Made by a program: the position numbers and the translations under genes. Positions 1 to 12,771 of a stretch of DNA of 64,000 bases are shown here, one piece after another. The notes beneath the pieces were generated by a model. The model was given only the letters and a program-made list of their open reading frames with translations, ran no database searches and was not told the origin of the DNA. Within the stretch, counting starts at the first letter, position 1; every line of letters starts with the position of its first letter. Origin of the DNA: Atherinomorus stipes (Eukaryota; Chordata; Actinopteri; Atheriniformes; Atherinidae); NCBI GenBank assembly GCA_023101725.1, contig JALJCO010012682.1:1426001-1490000 (forward strand). The letters are read 5' to 3'.

Positions 1-3000
1 ATTAAAGGCCTTTAAAAATTGAACACTGTTATGACACACATTTTCAATTCACATTAGTGTTTTCTGTTTTCATATTACATAAAATATTTCCCTCAAGTTG
101 AGATAGATTTTATTGATATAAATGTTTATTAATATAAGTCCAGACCCAGGCAGCCTGACTGACTCACACCTTGATGACATGCTCACCTTGTCAGTGAGCC
201 AGTTGCAGCCTAACATTGAGAGGCTCTTAATGTGCAAAGATCAGCCTCATGTGTCCCATTAGCAATTTGCCTTGTTAAACATTAATTGTTTGTCGTTGCT
301 GACATTGTGCTCTACATTTGTTTGCAATTTAGTGGCTGCAATTATTGTTTGTTGTCCTTCTAACTATAGCTTTATTGCTATTTTTCTATATTGATGTTTT
401 ATGTGCGTGTTCTTTCATGGTGGAAAATGCATTTTTTAAATATTGAACAATAATTAAAAACTTGTTCATTTTATGAGTGTCACCTTTGCCTGTGGCTCGC
501 TGGCCATTTTCCTTTTGGGCGTTTGAGGAAAATGTTTGGGCCCCCCTGGTTTTGAGCATATTGTTTATATTTTTATTGAGCTTCTTGGGCTACAGATTGG
601 CAGCAGTTTTTAAATATGCTTATAATGAAAAAAAAAAAAACATTTATTGCCCTTTATAAAGTGTGAATGATGGAGACTGGGAGCAAAGCAGAAGAAAAGA
701 CAAAAGTGAAACCACTATTGTTTCCTCCTGGCTAAAAGCAAGTTTTCCAAAGTTTAGGCAGAAGACAGGACAGTTCACAAACTACAGCTGAACCAGAAAC
801 CAGTCCTGCTGGTGCTGGCAGCTCTGAAGAGGGAAACTTCCTGACCCCAAAAAAAAAAGAGAAAATTTTTAAAGAAAAATTGGGAAAAAAGATGGGGAGA
901 GGGGGGGGGGTGGGAGGGAGGGGAGCGGAAGAAAGAAGGAGGCGGGAGGGAGTGATGAATAACACCGCCTACAAAGAGAAGCTCATCACGGGGGGGGGGG
1001 GGGTAAGCAACAATAAAAAAAAAAAAGAGGAGTTCGCCCCCCTCCTTTTTATCTGTTGGTATAATAATACAAAAAAAAGAAAAAAAAAACAACATACCCC
1101 CGCGAGAGAATGAAAAGAAAGGAAAGGGAGGGGGTAGGTTTCCCTCCATCAGAAAAAAAAACTTTCCAGGACTCCGCGTTTTTCACAGCGGGGGTTCTAC
1201 CAAACACCCTACCTTAGTTAGCCTACCTGCTGTTTTCCTGGACGCTCCTGTGTCTCTGCTTGGATCTCCTTCAGGGACAGCACCACCTCCAAAATGGCCA
1301 CCTCCCAGTACAGTAATCCATACGTGTAATCCAAATTATTATGCAAAATGCTCCACGCATGACCTGGACCATGTGGACCTCCTGACAGCAGACAGCCTCC
1401 AGCATCGCTGAACAGCAGCCGCCCACTCCTACAGGTGCTGCCAAGCCGCCCCTCCCGACACCAACACCGGCTTCACGTCTTCCCTCCTCAGTCACACGGT
1501 GTAATGGCTGGAAAGCATCGGCAATAGGACCTGGATGCTGGACTGGCCTCCCAGTTTCGCTTTCCATTATATTCATCTTCTAAAATGTGTTTCAGCTTGT
1601 TAATTATAGTGCAGCATAGCTGCTGATTCCTGATAATTAAATGCAGAGTCAGAGCGCAAACCAACCTGGTGACGTCAGAGCTTAGAGTACTGCAAGATGG
1701 TGGCGCTCTTGTCCTAAAAACATAAAACTTTGCAATGTTTTTCTTTTATATTCTTATATTTTTCACGTTTGGTATATAATCATTGATAAGACCAGGACTC
1801 AGTCTAGTAAATAAAGTTAGGTTGGTTGACCGTTTCGTTTCCACTTTCAAGTGCTTTATGACAAAAAAAGAAAAAGAAGAAAAGATAAGAAAAATGCACA
1901 TTTTATATAAAGTTCTCTGAAGCTCTCAATTCAGCCTTGAATGAATTCTGATGTGAGGTTAATGCAAGCAGTATCATAAACAAATGGATGTATCAGTGAG
2001 ACATGCATGATGGATTGATCATGCAAGATACCTTGAGTTTGAACTCGCATTTTCTTGTGCTTTTGGTGAATGTATAAAACTGCGCTCCTTCAATAGGGTT
2101 TTAAATTGTTATTGTGCTTTCTAATGTTACTTTAATTTCATGTGAACAGTCTTGCCTTGGCCAGCTTATCGTTAACTGCCAACCATCCATCGGGGAGTGA
2201 GGTGGTCTAGAGGACAGGGACAGGGAGGGGCCCACTGCTCTAGTTTCCTGAGTAAATCTGACAGCAATTTTTGCCACAGGCCTTGGCTGGTTATGACATT
2301 TGGGATGATCCATTAAGAGACCTGCTCTAATCCATAACATTGTCTTGCTGTAAGCCCCTTTTTAACCAAGGTTGTAAACAGCAATCACATTGGAGGATGT
2401 AAGGAGTGTGTTGCACACAATGGTCTACGAGTCACTTGGGTGGACAAACAATGATTAATTAAGACAGTCTAAAAGAAATCATTGCTCAATAATTCATCGT
2501 CTTAGAGGAGAGTTATTCTCTTCATAGTCAAGAAACTATATAGTAAATTACTGTGGAAAAAAAAAATCATCATGCTGTGATATTTTATAGTGTGTAGAAA
2601 GCAGGTGTTTCAAATGTGGCTACCCTTACACACACACAATATGCAGAATGTATAGCCTGTGGCGATGGACAGAAATAGAACCAACAGCCTGGCAATGAGG
2701 TGTCAAGAGACGAGGGGCAAGAGGTTCAAATGAAGAGGAGGAGCAATGCAGACCCAGCAAATGAAAGAGGGAGTAAACCACCGAAATTCCTTGATAACAA
2801 CAGGAGAGAAACCAGAGACATCCATAATCATATCTGTCAATGGCGACTGTCTTCTGTCTTCATTTTAATGCTATTCCATTCCTTCTCCGACGGCAATGAA
2901 GTTCTAATAAGGAATTGATTTTTTGGGGCAGAGGGAGAGCAGTTAAGAGGGTGACCTACTGACCCCATCGCTCATTGTAGGTGTGGCAGGAGATGGTCCT

Positions 3001-4909
3001 CATCCCTGCAAATCGATGCCTCATGGTTCATAACCACCCACGGCTGATTTCAATGTGTTATCAGTGTGTCATGGAGCATACATCTTTGTCAGCTGTGACA
3101 GGACCTTCCCCACCTGCCCCCCTGTCAGATGAAGGGGTGGAGAGAGACATGTCTCCCAATTCTGTGAAATGGTGCAGAAAACGGGAAAGAGAGACACGCC
3201 TCCCAGTCTCTATCAACCCTGAGTATGAAGAGCTGACCCCCTGTGAAACTTCATCCAAATGCCCTCATCTATCTGTCAGTGAATAGGAAAGGAGGTAAAG
3301 GAGGAGGGGGTGATTTCAGAGCCAGCAGCCAATCTCCCCTCCCTTCTCAAGATGCATAATTCAGTGTTTCTCTCACAACAGCCTGAGCTTCAGAGGGCTC
3401 AGTTCCCCCAGCCATGCGGCCAGCAGTCTGCTAATACGAAAGAAGCTCAGAACCCACTCTGTTGTTCCTTCAGGCTTTCTGGCTGTACACACTCTCAGTC
3501 ATACATGTATGATTTATTCAGCTTGTTCATCCATGGCGTGAGACTCAGACCCCAGTGGACGAGTTGAGAAACATTTTTGTCCTTGGCAGAGGAAGTGTGT
3601 CGGCATCACTGTGGGTTGTCAGAGTGACACTGGAGTAGCTTAACCTCCCACTGGTGGTTAGTTTTACTGCTCCTTGTGAGAGGCCTGCTGCTGGGCCAGT
3701 GTACAACAACCCTGACTTGGCCTCAATAAGCAACCCAGGAAGGAAGCATGGAGGACAAGAACACAGGGTGATGCTTCCTGTTCCTCCAAATCCAATCAAT
3801 CTTTCTTTACTCCTTTAAAGTTTACTGAAAGAAACATAACACTGCTTGATGGGAAAATACACCGTTTTTTATGTCCAGAAAAAAAGCAATTTTAGGATGT
3901 TACAGATGGAAAGAGATTTTACAAGTGAAAATTTGAGCAGGGACGTAGTGTTGGATTAGAGCCAAAACTCCATCGTCTCCCTACTGAGCCACTAGTCTAC
4001 TTTTTTATCTTCCTGAAGTGATATTTTCATGAGAGCTGGCTCCACCCTAGTTGTGAAACTGAACCTGGTAGATGTCCGCTGTTGTAGGGCAGTGTTGAGA
4101 AATAGCGCATTGCTAAGTACTGGCCATTGTTTTCTATGCCTGGGTTTGACAGCCACTTAGACATTCTGTTGAGATGCAGGCAGAATGTTGTAAATTATTA
4201 TTGCATTTTAGAAGTTGTAAAATCCACATTTATCAGTCTGTTTTGCCAGTTTCAGAGATTTACTGCTTTCCATTAATCTGTTGGACACTGAACATGTTGT
4301 TGTTGTGTAAATTACTACCTTGGAGCATATCAGTAACATGTTGCAATGACAATGTGAGTTGGACCTATTACTGTTCAGTATGTGCATCACTTTCAACAGT
4401 GATGTAAGGTGTTACAGTGATATTAACAGACAGTTTGACACACCAGATTTAGAGGAATCCATCATATCATACTGTTAAATGAGGAACTTCCCGGTTTAGA
4501 CATGATTCCTTTGCGGTTTTACTTTTACAAGTTGCAGCACCAAATAGTTTCTTCCATAGTGCCTGAACGAAATAATGAGAAAACTGTTTAAAGGCGGTAT
4601 AGAAAATGCTTGTGGCATATCAGAAAACAGACTGTTAGCCACTTTTTGAATACAGCGCACGCAAGACCTGGCTGTTAGTGTCACAACTCCCATGGCTTAA
4701 ACGTGCATGAACCAAGTCCCGACACTGGCTTCTAGCAGACTCCAGGTACAGATTGTCCCATCGTGTCACAAACGCAAGTAAAACAGATGTTATTGTCTGA
4801 ATGTTGTTAACTGCTAGCAGAATGATTGTTGGCTACCTACTGTAAACATCAAACGAGCATGTGCAGCTTCTGGCATGTAGTATTACTCTTGCCCATCAAT
4901 CACTCTCAT
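1..4909. other. Gene-free flank left of the LINE
   Basis: I see no conserved coding region, RNA gene or complete mobile element here. Short ORFs are scattered and resemble nothing I recognise. A short stretch at about 1660-1720 (gtgacgtcag followed by caagatggtggcgctc) looks like the 5' end of a dispersed fish repeat but is too short to classify. The only striking feature is the homopolymer-rich purine tract at about 850-1150, listed separately. Confidence 0.6.
845..1150 (+). repeat. Purine-rich low-complexity tract with G-runs
   Basis: The plus strand is almost entirely A and G for about 300 bp. It contains a run of ten Gs followed by TGGGAGGGAGGGG (about 901-923), which fits a G-quadruplex motif, a second run of about 13 Gs near 990-1003, and several A-runs. 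Homopolymers this dense are also places where assemblies go wrong, so exact run lengths should not be trusted. Confidence 0.7.
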
Positions 4910-4924
4910 TGATCAGTCTTTCCT
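4910..4924. repeat. LINE target-site duplication, 3' side copy
   Basis: TGATCAGTCTTTCCT, directly followed by the T-run that is the LINE poly(A) tail read on the other strand. It is identical to 14295-14309. The last T is ambiguous because it could belong to the tail. Confidence 0.9.
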
Positions 4925-4933
4925 TTTTTTTTT

Positions 4934-4965
<32 letters not shown>

Positions 4966-4970
4966 TTCTT
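4924..4970 (-). other. Poly(A) tail of the LINE (T-run on the plus strand)
   Basis: Almost pure T with two single-C interruptions on the plus strand. Sense AATAAA-type signals (TTTATT on the plus strand) occur at about 5020 and 5090-5113, that is 50-150 bp upstream of the tail in sense orientation. Confidence 0.85.
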
Positions 4971-7900
4971 TTACTTGTCCTGTCCAGCATCGAAGCAAGC
5001 AGAATGGAAATCTGATTGCTTTATTCTGTTGAACAGTTTTGCTTTATCAAGCGGAGCTTTATGAACATAAGGCTCCACTTGATATCATGTTTATTCATTT
5101 TATTTCTTTATTTAAACATTTGTCTATTACACCATTCCATTTCATACTGCTGGGCCTGACAAGGGAGAAATGAAAGTGAATAGAGGTAATGATAGAAAGT
5201 GAAACAGAGAGAGAGGAGTAAGGAAGAGGAAGAGAGAGAGAAGAGAAAACATGAATCCACTTACACAGTTCACTGGTACATCTGTACCGCGATCCCTAAA
5301 CAACCAAGGTCTCTGTTGGAAAACAAAACAAGCAATCCCCTACAGGAGGACCTGCAGGTGGCTTAAATATCCTCAGATCATACAAACACACGCAGAACTA
5401 CGCAGAGAAGAGGTACAACCTAGTCAGCGCAATGGGAAGTAGAGAAGAGGTACAACCTAGCCAGCGCAATGGGAAGTAGAGAAGAGGTACGACCTAGTCA
5501 TCGCAATGGGAAGCAGTGTCACAGTGTCAACATGCATAATAAAGGGTGCTCCGTGGTGATACAGTCATGCAGATGCAGCCTCGTCTCTGCAAGGAGGAGG
5601 AAGCCCGCAAGGCTCGCGACCCAGGCCCCCAGCAGCCACCCAGAGGCCCAGATCCCAGCTACCCCCCCCCCAAAGAGCGGACATGCATCCCCCCGAAGGG
5701 GCGGCAAAAGGCGGCCCCAGCCGGAGCCCCCCGCAGTCTGGAGGCCCAGGCCCCAGCGGACCAAGACCAGCAGCTGCCGACCCCACCGGGCGCCGGGCGT
5801 CTCCCGGAGCGGAGACAGCGCCGGGCCCAGGGCCCAAGCGCCCAGGAGCAGCCACCCCCCCCCCCCGGACCCGGGCGGCCCAACCGAAACCCAGGAGGAC
5901 CGGACCCCCCAGACGACGCCCCCCAGGGCAGGCCAGCCCCCACCCCAAAGTCCCTGCCCCATACACCTGACACCAGGGCGCCACCACCTCTACCACCCCC
6001 TACCCCGCCACCACGCTCACACACACACTCCCCACACACCTACCCCAACACTGGGGCTGAAAGATATACCGTCACCGCCCCCACATCGAGACACAGGCAC
6101 CCAAGACATCAATACCGCAAGAGCAACCACATACAAGATACAGATCCCCCCTGCGCCCGCCCCGCACAAAAAACCCCGGAAGCCACAAACAAAACCGCAC
6201 CCCCCACCAAAGCGCCCGGCCCCCAACCAACCCGCAGCCACACCGCACCGCACCGACACCAAGATGCCCGGCACGAATACCGAGGAACGAACCTCCGCCC
6301 ACACCGCCCAGCCCTACCCAACACCTCCGTGTACCCCCCCCCACACACGCATACACCCACCCACTCCGCTCTCCGACCTTACATACCCACACTCACTCCT
6401 CTCTCCACCCCCAACACTCTCCTCCCTCTACCGTCCACACCTACCCCCACCTCCTCATACTCTCTAACACACACATGCACTCCCCCCACATAACTGCACC
6501 AACCCCCTCCCCACCCCCCCCCCACACATACGCCCCCACCTCCCTATACCCCCAATACCCCATACAGTCCCCCCCTTACATGTCCAGCCCCGCCCATCCC
6601 TCTGACCTATCACACTCCCGCCCTTCCTTCCTTCAGCCCCTCACGACCATCCCTACTAGACACTCACGAGCATGCCACTCCTTCCTCCATACCCCCTTTC
6701 CTCCAACCACTTACCCACATCTCCTCCCTCTTCCAGCCCAAGTTCCTCCCTCCCACATTTCCTCTTTCACACTCTCATTCATTATTCTCACATACCCACC
6801 TCTCTCTTGCCCATGCCCTCGTGCCTCCTGAGTGGTAGCTCGGGCCGGGGAAGGAGCCGCGAGTTCCAAGCCCCCAACACGTTCCCCCCACCACCCCCCC
6901 CCCCCCCCATCCCCCACCCCCGGACGCAGCAGGCCAGGCATCCCCCAGGCCAGCAGATCCCCCGCAACGCAGCCAGCCTTAACCACTGGCGCGTGAAGTA
7001 GCCACTGTCCCCCCTCCCCCCAGTAGCGCCCGGGAGACCGGGGTATGAAAGGACCCTGTCCCCCCCCCACCCCCCACTCATGACTGTGTGTGTAAGATGT
7101 GTGTTGTTTGCAGTTAAAACTGAGGGGCAGTGCCAAGTCATGCCGGGAGTGGGGTCGCGTAGGGGGCATGTCCCCCCAACCGGCCCCTCCCTCCTACCAC
7201 ACACTATATGGCCCGCCCCTCAGAAGTGGTTGTGAGCTGTTGTTATTTTATGTGTTTAGGTGTCTAAGTGTGGTTAAAACTGGGGAGCAGGCTGCCTCTA
7301 GACGTGGCAAGCAAAGGCACTTTGGTGCCCTCCCTCACCACGCCCGCTTGACACGCTCCCTCCCCAAAACCCTACGTGTGTGTGTGTGAGGTAGAGCAGG
7401 GGGGGGGGGGGGTCTTGGGAAGGGAGACCAGGGGGGTATGAATTCCCCCCCTGGAAGAAGAGCCGTTACCGGCATTAGGTACCCCTGCCTCCCGGGATCC
7501 CCCCAGGGCAGAAAGGGCAGGCATGGCCGCCCCCACGGCCCGGCGTCCGGCGTTCAGCACAGAGGGGCCAGCCTCAGCCCCTGGGGGCGCTCGACCACGC
7601 CAGGCCAGGGGAGGGGGGAAAAGGGACGGAAGCGGAAAGGGTCGGCGGAGGGGCCAGAGTCACTGGCCCAACATCCCCAGGCCTCGCAAACCCCCCCAAG
7701 AGGCACGCAGAGCTGCTATTTTTTTTTTTTTTTTTTTTTTTTTCCTCCCCCTTTCCCCCCCCCCCCCCCAACCTGACACACACAAACCCCACCAATGCAC
7801 CACCACCCCCCGCACCCAAACACCCATCATCCATGCACCCCCCACCCACCCACCCATCTCCACACCCCCCCACAGGCAGCCACACACACACACAACCGCA

Positions 7901-8874
7901 TTCACGCCCCCCCTCCAGTCACACACCCACCCACACATACCAAGGACGGGGACCGCGGGGCCACCAGCCCCCCCCACGCCACAAGTCCACCGCCCCCAGC
8001 CCCCCGGACCACGCGAGACCAACCCGTACGAGACCACCAGCGCAGGCCAGCCCCAACCGACACAGCGGCCAGGCGGGACAGGCACCCGGCGTGGAAAAGA
8101 CCCGGCCACCCCGCAACCCCCCACCTCCACACACTAGAGCTGAACGATATGGACAAAACCCCACACCCCGACAGCCACGCCAGACACCCCAACATCGATA
8201 CGACACGACATGACCACGGGTCCGCCGAAAACCAAGCACCCCGGCGGAAAGCGCAGCTCCGTCCGCGACCCCCAGAGCCCCACACGCAGGACAAGCACAG
8301 GGGAAATCCACACCCCCCACATGGCCGCTCCCGCGACACCAACATCCCGGATGCCCACATCCCGACACAGACACGACAACGATACACCCCCCAGCCCCAC
8401 CACACACACACCCCCACCAGCACACACACCCGCACGCACACAGCAGAGGCGCCCCCGGCCCCCGGCGCAGTGACTAGACGTCACCAGGTCGTGAGGACCG
8501 GCCAAATCCAGAGGAGGCACGTCCCGCCGGCCCGCCCCCCCCCAGCGCCAAGCCGGGTCCCCCGGCCCCGGAGGCAGGGGCCACCCCGGAGCACCGGGGC
8601 CCAGGGCCCCCCGCCCCCCCCGCCCCGGGACGACCCCCGGCCACCCGGCGCCAGCCGACAGCCACCGGCCAGGGCCCCACCAGCGACCCGCCCACCGCCG
8701 CAGAGCAGCCCCAACCGCTGACCCTCATGCCCCCCATCGGGCTGGATACAGCCCCGCCCCAGCGGCGAGGCAGCCCAGACCCCCCCCCCAAGTCAACCGC
8801 CAGGGATCCATAGCCATCAAGCACTCGCCGGCACCCAACCCCCACATCGCCGAGGCCGCTCTCCTACACCAACG
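4971..8874 (-). other. Very long, G-rich (sense strand) 3' UTR of the LINE
   Basis: This stretch lies between the ORF2 stop and the poly(A) tail, inside the target-site duplications. From about 5560 to 8870 the plus strand is extremely C-rich with CA-rich patches, so the element RNA is G-rich, with many runs of four or more Gs. Long open frames occur in all six frames only because stop codons are rare in such composition; they translate to proline-, glycine- or histidine-rich noise and share no domain. An internal T23-25 run at about 7720-7743 could be the tail of an older truncated copy or simple slippage. Two diverged copies of a roughly 150-bp segment sharing 'gttaaaactg(a/g)gg' (about 7110 and 7275) show internal duplication. 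Confidence 0.75.
5404..5514 (-). repeat. 37-bp tandem repeat, 3 copies, in the LINE 3' UTR
   Basis: Three back-to-back 37-bp units start at 5404, 5441 and 5478. Each begins agagaagaggtac and ends cgcaatgggaag, with only a few substitutions between copies. There are no spacers between the units, so this is a minisatellite. Confidence 0.92.
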
Positions 8875-11800
8875 TTAAGTGATGGAGCTAATCACAGGGG
8901 ACCAGAGGGAGTGGAATTCATCTAACTGGTTCTTAGAGGAGGCAGACATCGTCTCAATACTGATATGGTCTACTAAGAAATTCCTAAACTGGCTAATGCT
9001 CAGATTATTTTTGGATTTCCAGTTTACCAAGATAGTTTTCTTTGCAATACATAATACAGTAAGTATCATATGTGCATAGTTGGTTACCGTGTTGATCTCA
9101 TCCAAGTCCCCCAGTAAACACAGTGTGGGGCTTGCAGGGAAGTTACACCTGAGCCACGTTGACAGGTCATCACATACCTGAAGCCAAAACCTCTGGACAG
9201 GTGGACAAGACCACAAGGCGTGAAGATAATTGTCTATTGTATTCTCATTGCAGTGCAAACAAATATTTGAAGGTGACAGACCCATCTTGAACATCCTCTG
9301 TCCTGTGTAATGTACTCTGTGTAAAACCTTGAATTGTATCAACTGTATATTTGAGTTTGTAGTCATTAGGAACGTGTTTAAACATATCTGTGTCCATGTG
9401 TTTTGGTTAAGGGTTCTGGACAAGTCAGCCTCCCACTTCGAGGTTGGAAGGGAAATTGAATCATCCAGTTTTAATAATAATCTATATATTTTCGACAGTA
9501 GTTTGGGGATAGAGAGATTCAGGAATTCTGCTACCCTGACCGGAGTCTGCAAGATCAGTTGGTTAGAGGTATATTTTTTTGCTTAATATAGATTTAAGTT
9601 GATGGTATTCTAAGAATTTAGTACTACTGATCCCGTATTGTAAGGTAAGTGTATTAAATGACAGGAATTTTCCATTTTCAATGATATGTTGTAATTGTTT
9701 TACTCCTTTATCCTTCCAATGCACAAAATTAATCATTTTCTTGTTTTGTAAAATATCCAGGTTATTCCAGATGGGTGTGAGTTTACATGGAATAATAGAA
9801 GATTCGGTTAATTTCAGGAATTCCCACCATGCTTTCAGAGTAGAGCAGATGTTGATACTTTTAAAGCATTTATGAGATCTGACTGCTGAACTGATGAACG
9901 GCAAATCAGAGACATCCAGATCCTCACATAATGCTTGTTCTGTGTCTAGCCACGGTTCATCTAGATGGGAAGGTTTCAGCCATTTGGAAATAAATTGTAG
10001 CTTATTTGCTAGGAAATAATAATTGAAATTGGGTGAGTCTAACCCTCCCCGGTCTTTTACCTGTTGTAAGGTTTTTAAACTGATACGTGATGGCTTGTTT
10101 TTCCAAAGAAATTTGGAAATGTGAGAGTCCAGTGACTTAAACCAACTGGAGGAAGGTTTGGTGGGTATCATTGAGAACAAGTAGTTAATTTTCGGTAGAA
10201 CCATCATTTTGATGGTAGCAACTCTCCCCATGAGTGATATGGGTAAGTGCTTCCATCGCGTGAGATCTTCCTCTATTGACTTTAATAGCTGGACATAATT
10301 TAACTTTATTAACTCTGAAAGTTGTGGAGAAATATTTATTCCTAAATATCTGATATTACCAGACTGTATTGTGGTGTTAGGGATATTTTGTAAAGTACAA
10401 TTAACAGATAAAGCTGTAGTCTTGGTCCAGTTAATAGAGTACTCAGATATCATTGAAAATTTATTGATCAATGTGATTGTCTGGGAGAGAGATGTTGATG
10501 AGTTCTGGAGGAAAAGCAGTACGTCGTCTGCATAGAGACTTATTTTATGTTCTAGATTTTTGCCGGGGATCCCTTTAATATCTCTGTCCTGTCTTATAGC
10601 GGCTGCTAGTGGTTCAATGAAAATGGCAAAAAGTGAAGGGGAGAGCGGGCAGCCCTGCCTGGTGCCTCGCTGTAAACAGAAACTTGGAGAAGTTTGGTCA
10701 TTGGTCCTCACACATGCATTAGGGTTGTTATAAAGTATTTTTATCCAGTCTATGAAATAAGGACCAAAACCAAATTTATTTAATGTTGCAAACAGGAATT
10801 TCCAGTTAACACGATCGAAGGCTTTTTCTGCATCTAACGAGATGATAGTGGATTCCAGATTATGAATGGTAGCATAGTCTATTAGGTTAATCAGCCTGCG
10901 TGTGTTAGTAGAAGAATGTCGACCTTTAATAAAACCAGTTTGATCAGGATGTATTATCAGAGGAGTTATTTTTTCTATCCTTTTAGCGAGTGCTTTGCTG
11001 ATTATCTTAAGATCTACATTTATTAATGAGATTGGCCGATAACTAGCTGGAAGTGTCGGGTCTTTACCTGGTTTTAATAATACGGTGATATTTGCTGAAT
11101 TCATATTTGGTGGTATTTTCTGTTTCTCTTTTATTTCTAGTATCATTTTATAAAAAGTGGGAGCCAGAATTGTCCAGAACTCTTTGTAAAATTCGACCGG
11201 ATATCCATCTGGGCCTGGGGCTTTATTATTGGGCATATGTTGCAGAGCGTCATGTAATTCATTTATTGAGAGGGGTGAATCTAAAGCTGTCATATTTTCC
11301 TGTTGTAGTTTTGGGAGAATTAGATTATTGAGAAATTGATTAATATTCTCATCTGTGGGGTTTATTTGGGATTCATATAGTGTTCTGTAGAAATTTCTAA
11401 AGATATTATTTATCTGGTCAGGATCATGGCTGATACTTCCTTCTGAGTCTTTAATTGAGGAGATTGTCGCTTTTTCCTTGTTTATTTTTAACTGATTAGC
11501 TAGAAGCTTTCCAGACTTGTTACTGTGATCGAAGTTTTCCAAACGAAGTCTTTGAACCAGGAATTGCGTTTTTTGGTCTATTATTTTGTTTAACTCAAGC
11601 TTGAGTTTCCTTATATCATTCAGCATGTGTTCCTCCGGGTTGACCTGATAGGCGTCTTCTAGTGATTTAATTTTGATTTCTAATTCTGAGGTTCTTGCAG
11701 CTTCCTTTTTTTTTCTTATGAGAAGAGAAGGAAATTATTTTTCCTCGCATTACTGCTTTACCTGCTTCCCAAAGGACACATGCTGGGGTTTCTGGTAAGT

Positions 11801-12621
11801 CGTTGTTCTCTAGATAAATGGACCATTCTCTTTTGAAATAGCTGATAAACTCAGGATCTTTCAGTAATGAGGTGTTGAATCTCCAACTCCTTGTTGTTGG
11901 TTTAACAGTTTTATTTCTCAGAGCTACTGATACTGGTGCGTGATCACTGATGGTTATTGGGTGGATTTCTATTTCTGAGATTTCACTCATCAGTGAGCTG
12001 CTGATTAAAAAGTAATCTAATCTAGAATAGGAGTGGTGGACCGCAGAATAGAAGGTATATTGTCTCGTGGTGGGGGTTGAGTGATCGCCACGCATCACAG
12101 AGGCCAAAGTCCTTCATGTACTGTTTAACAATTTCTAATGACTGCCATCTTTTACTGTTTCCTGCTGGACTAAGCCTGTCTATTTCTGGATCACACACCA
12201 TGTTGAAGTCTCCGCCCAGTAATATTGCTCTATCTGAGTAGTTATGCAAAGCAGAGAAAAATGAGTCAAAGAATACTGGGTCATCGATGTTCGGTCCATA
12301 TAAATTCGCAATACATACCTTAAGATTCTGAACATTTAATGTGACTATTATAAATCTGCCTTGTGGATCTCTGATTATGTCATCCATGTCAAATTTTAAC
12401 CTGCTATTAACCAGAATAGCTACACCTCTTTGTCTAGAGTTATAACCAGCTAAATACACGTGTGGAAATTGTCTTGTCTTAAGGAGCTCTGCTGAGGGAT
12501 TTGGTAAATGTGTTTCCTGCAGTAAAACAATGTCTGCCTGGAGGTCTTTAAGCCGATTGAAAATTTTTAATCTCTTATCCCCTGTGCCAGCTCCGTGCAC
12601 ATTCCAGGTGACTATTTTCAT
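8875..12621 (-). pseudogene. LINE ORF2: APE endonuclease-reverse transcriptase, three +1 frameshifts
   Basis: ORF2 nicks target DNA and reverse-transcribes the element RNA. It is read in four open segments: 12621-12022, about 12107-11667, about 11720-9563 (ATG at 11626) and 9552-8875. Segment 1 holds the start of the APE endonuclease (TWNVHG, LLQETH, GGDFNMV). Segment 2 holds its end (SRLDYFL, SDHAPVS). Segment 3 holds the reverse transcriptase with APGPDGYPVEFY, the catalytic aspartate in LDAEKAFDRVNW, RGTRQGCPLSPS and the active-site YADD. Segment 4 has the C-terminal CLHC..H..C cysteine-histidine motif of L1-type ORF2. Each break sits in a homopolymer (five Cs at about 12072-12076, nine As at about 11706-11714, seven As at about 9564-9570 on the sense strand), and each is repaired in principle by one base fewer. 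No catalytic motif is missing. The breaks could be real slippage mutations or base-calling errors. Confidence 0.92.
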
Positions 12622-12771
12622 TCAACCAACGCTGAAATGAGTGTCACATATATATCAATAAAGCCGTGCGTCTGTATGCGTATCTCTGCAGTCCCGTGTA
12701 AGTACTGAGTTGCCAGATGGATGATCGCCTTTGTCCGAGTGTGCATGCGCCGTTTCGTCCTGCAGTCTGTG

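Noticed and set aside
5404..5514. Possible CRISPR-like repeats
   Set aside because: The 37-bp units are contiguous with no spacers, and the window is eukaryotic; the 36-bp array at 12772-12985 is likewise spacer-free.
5469..8721. Many long proline-, glycine- or histidine-rich open frames on both strands
   Set aside because: They overlap in all six frames, have no domain, and follow from extreme C/G-rich composition with few stop codons inside the LINE 3' UTR.
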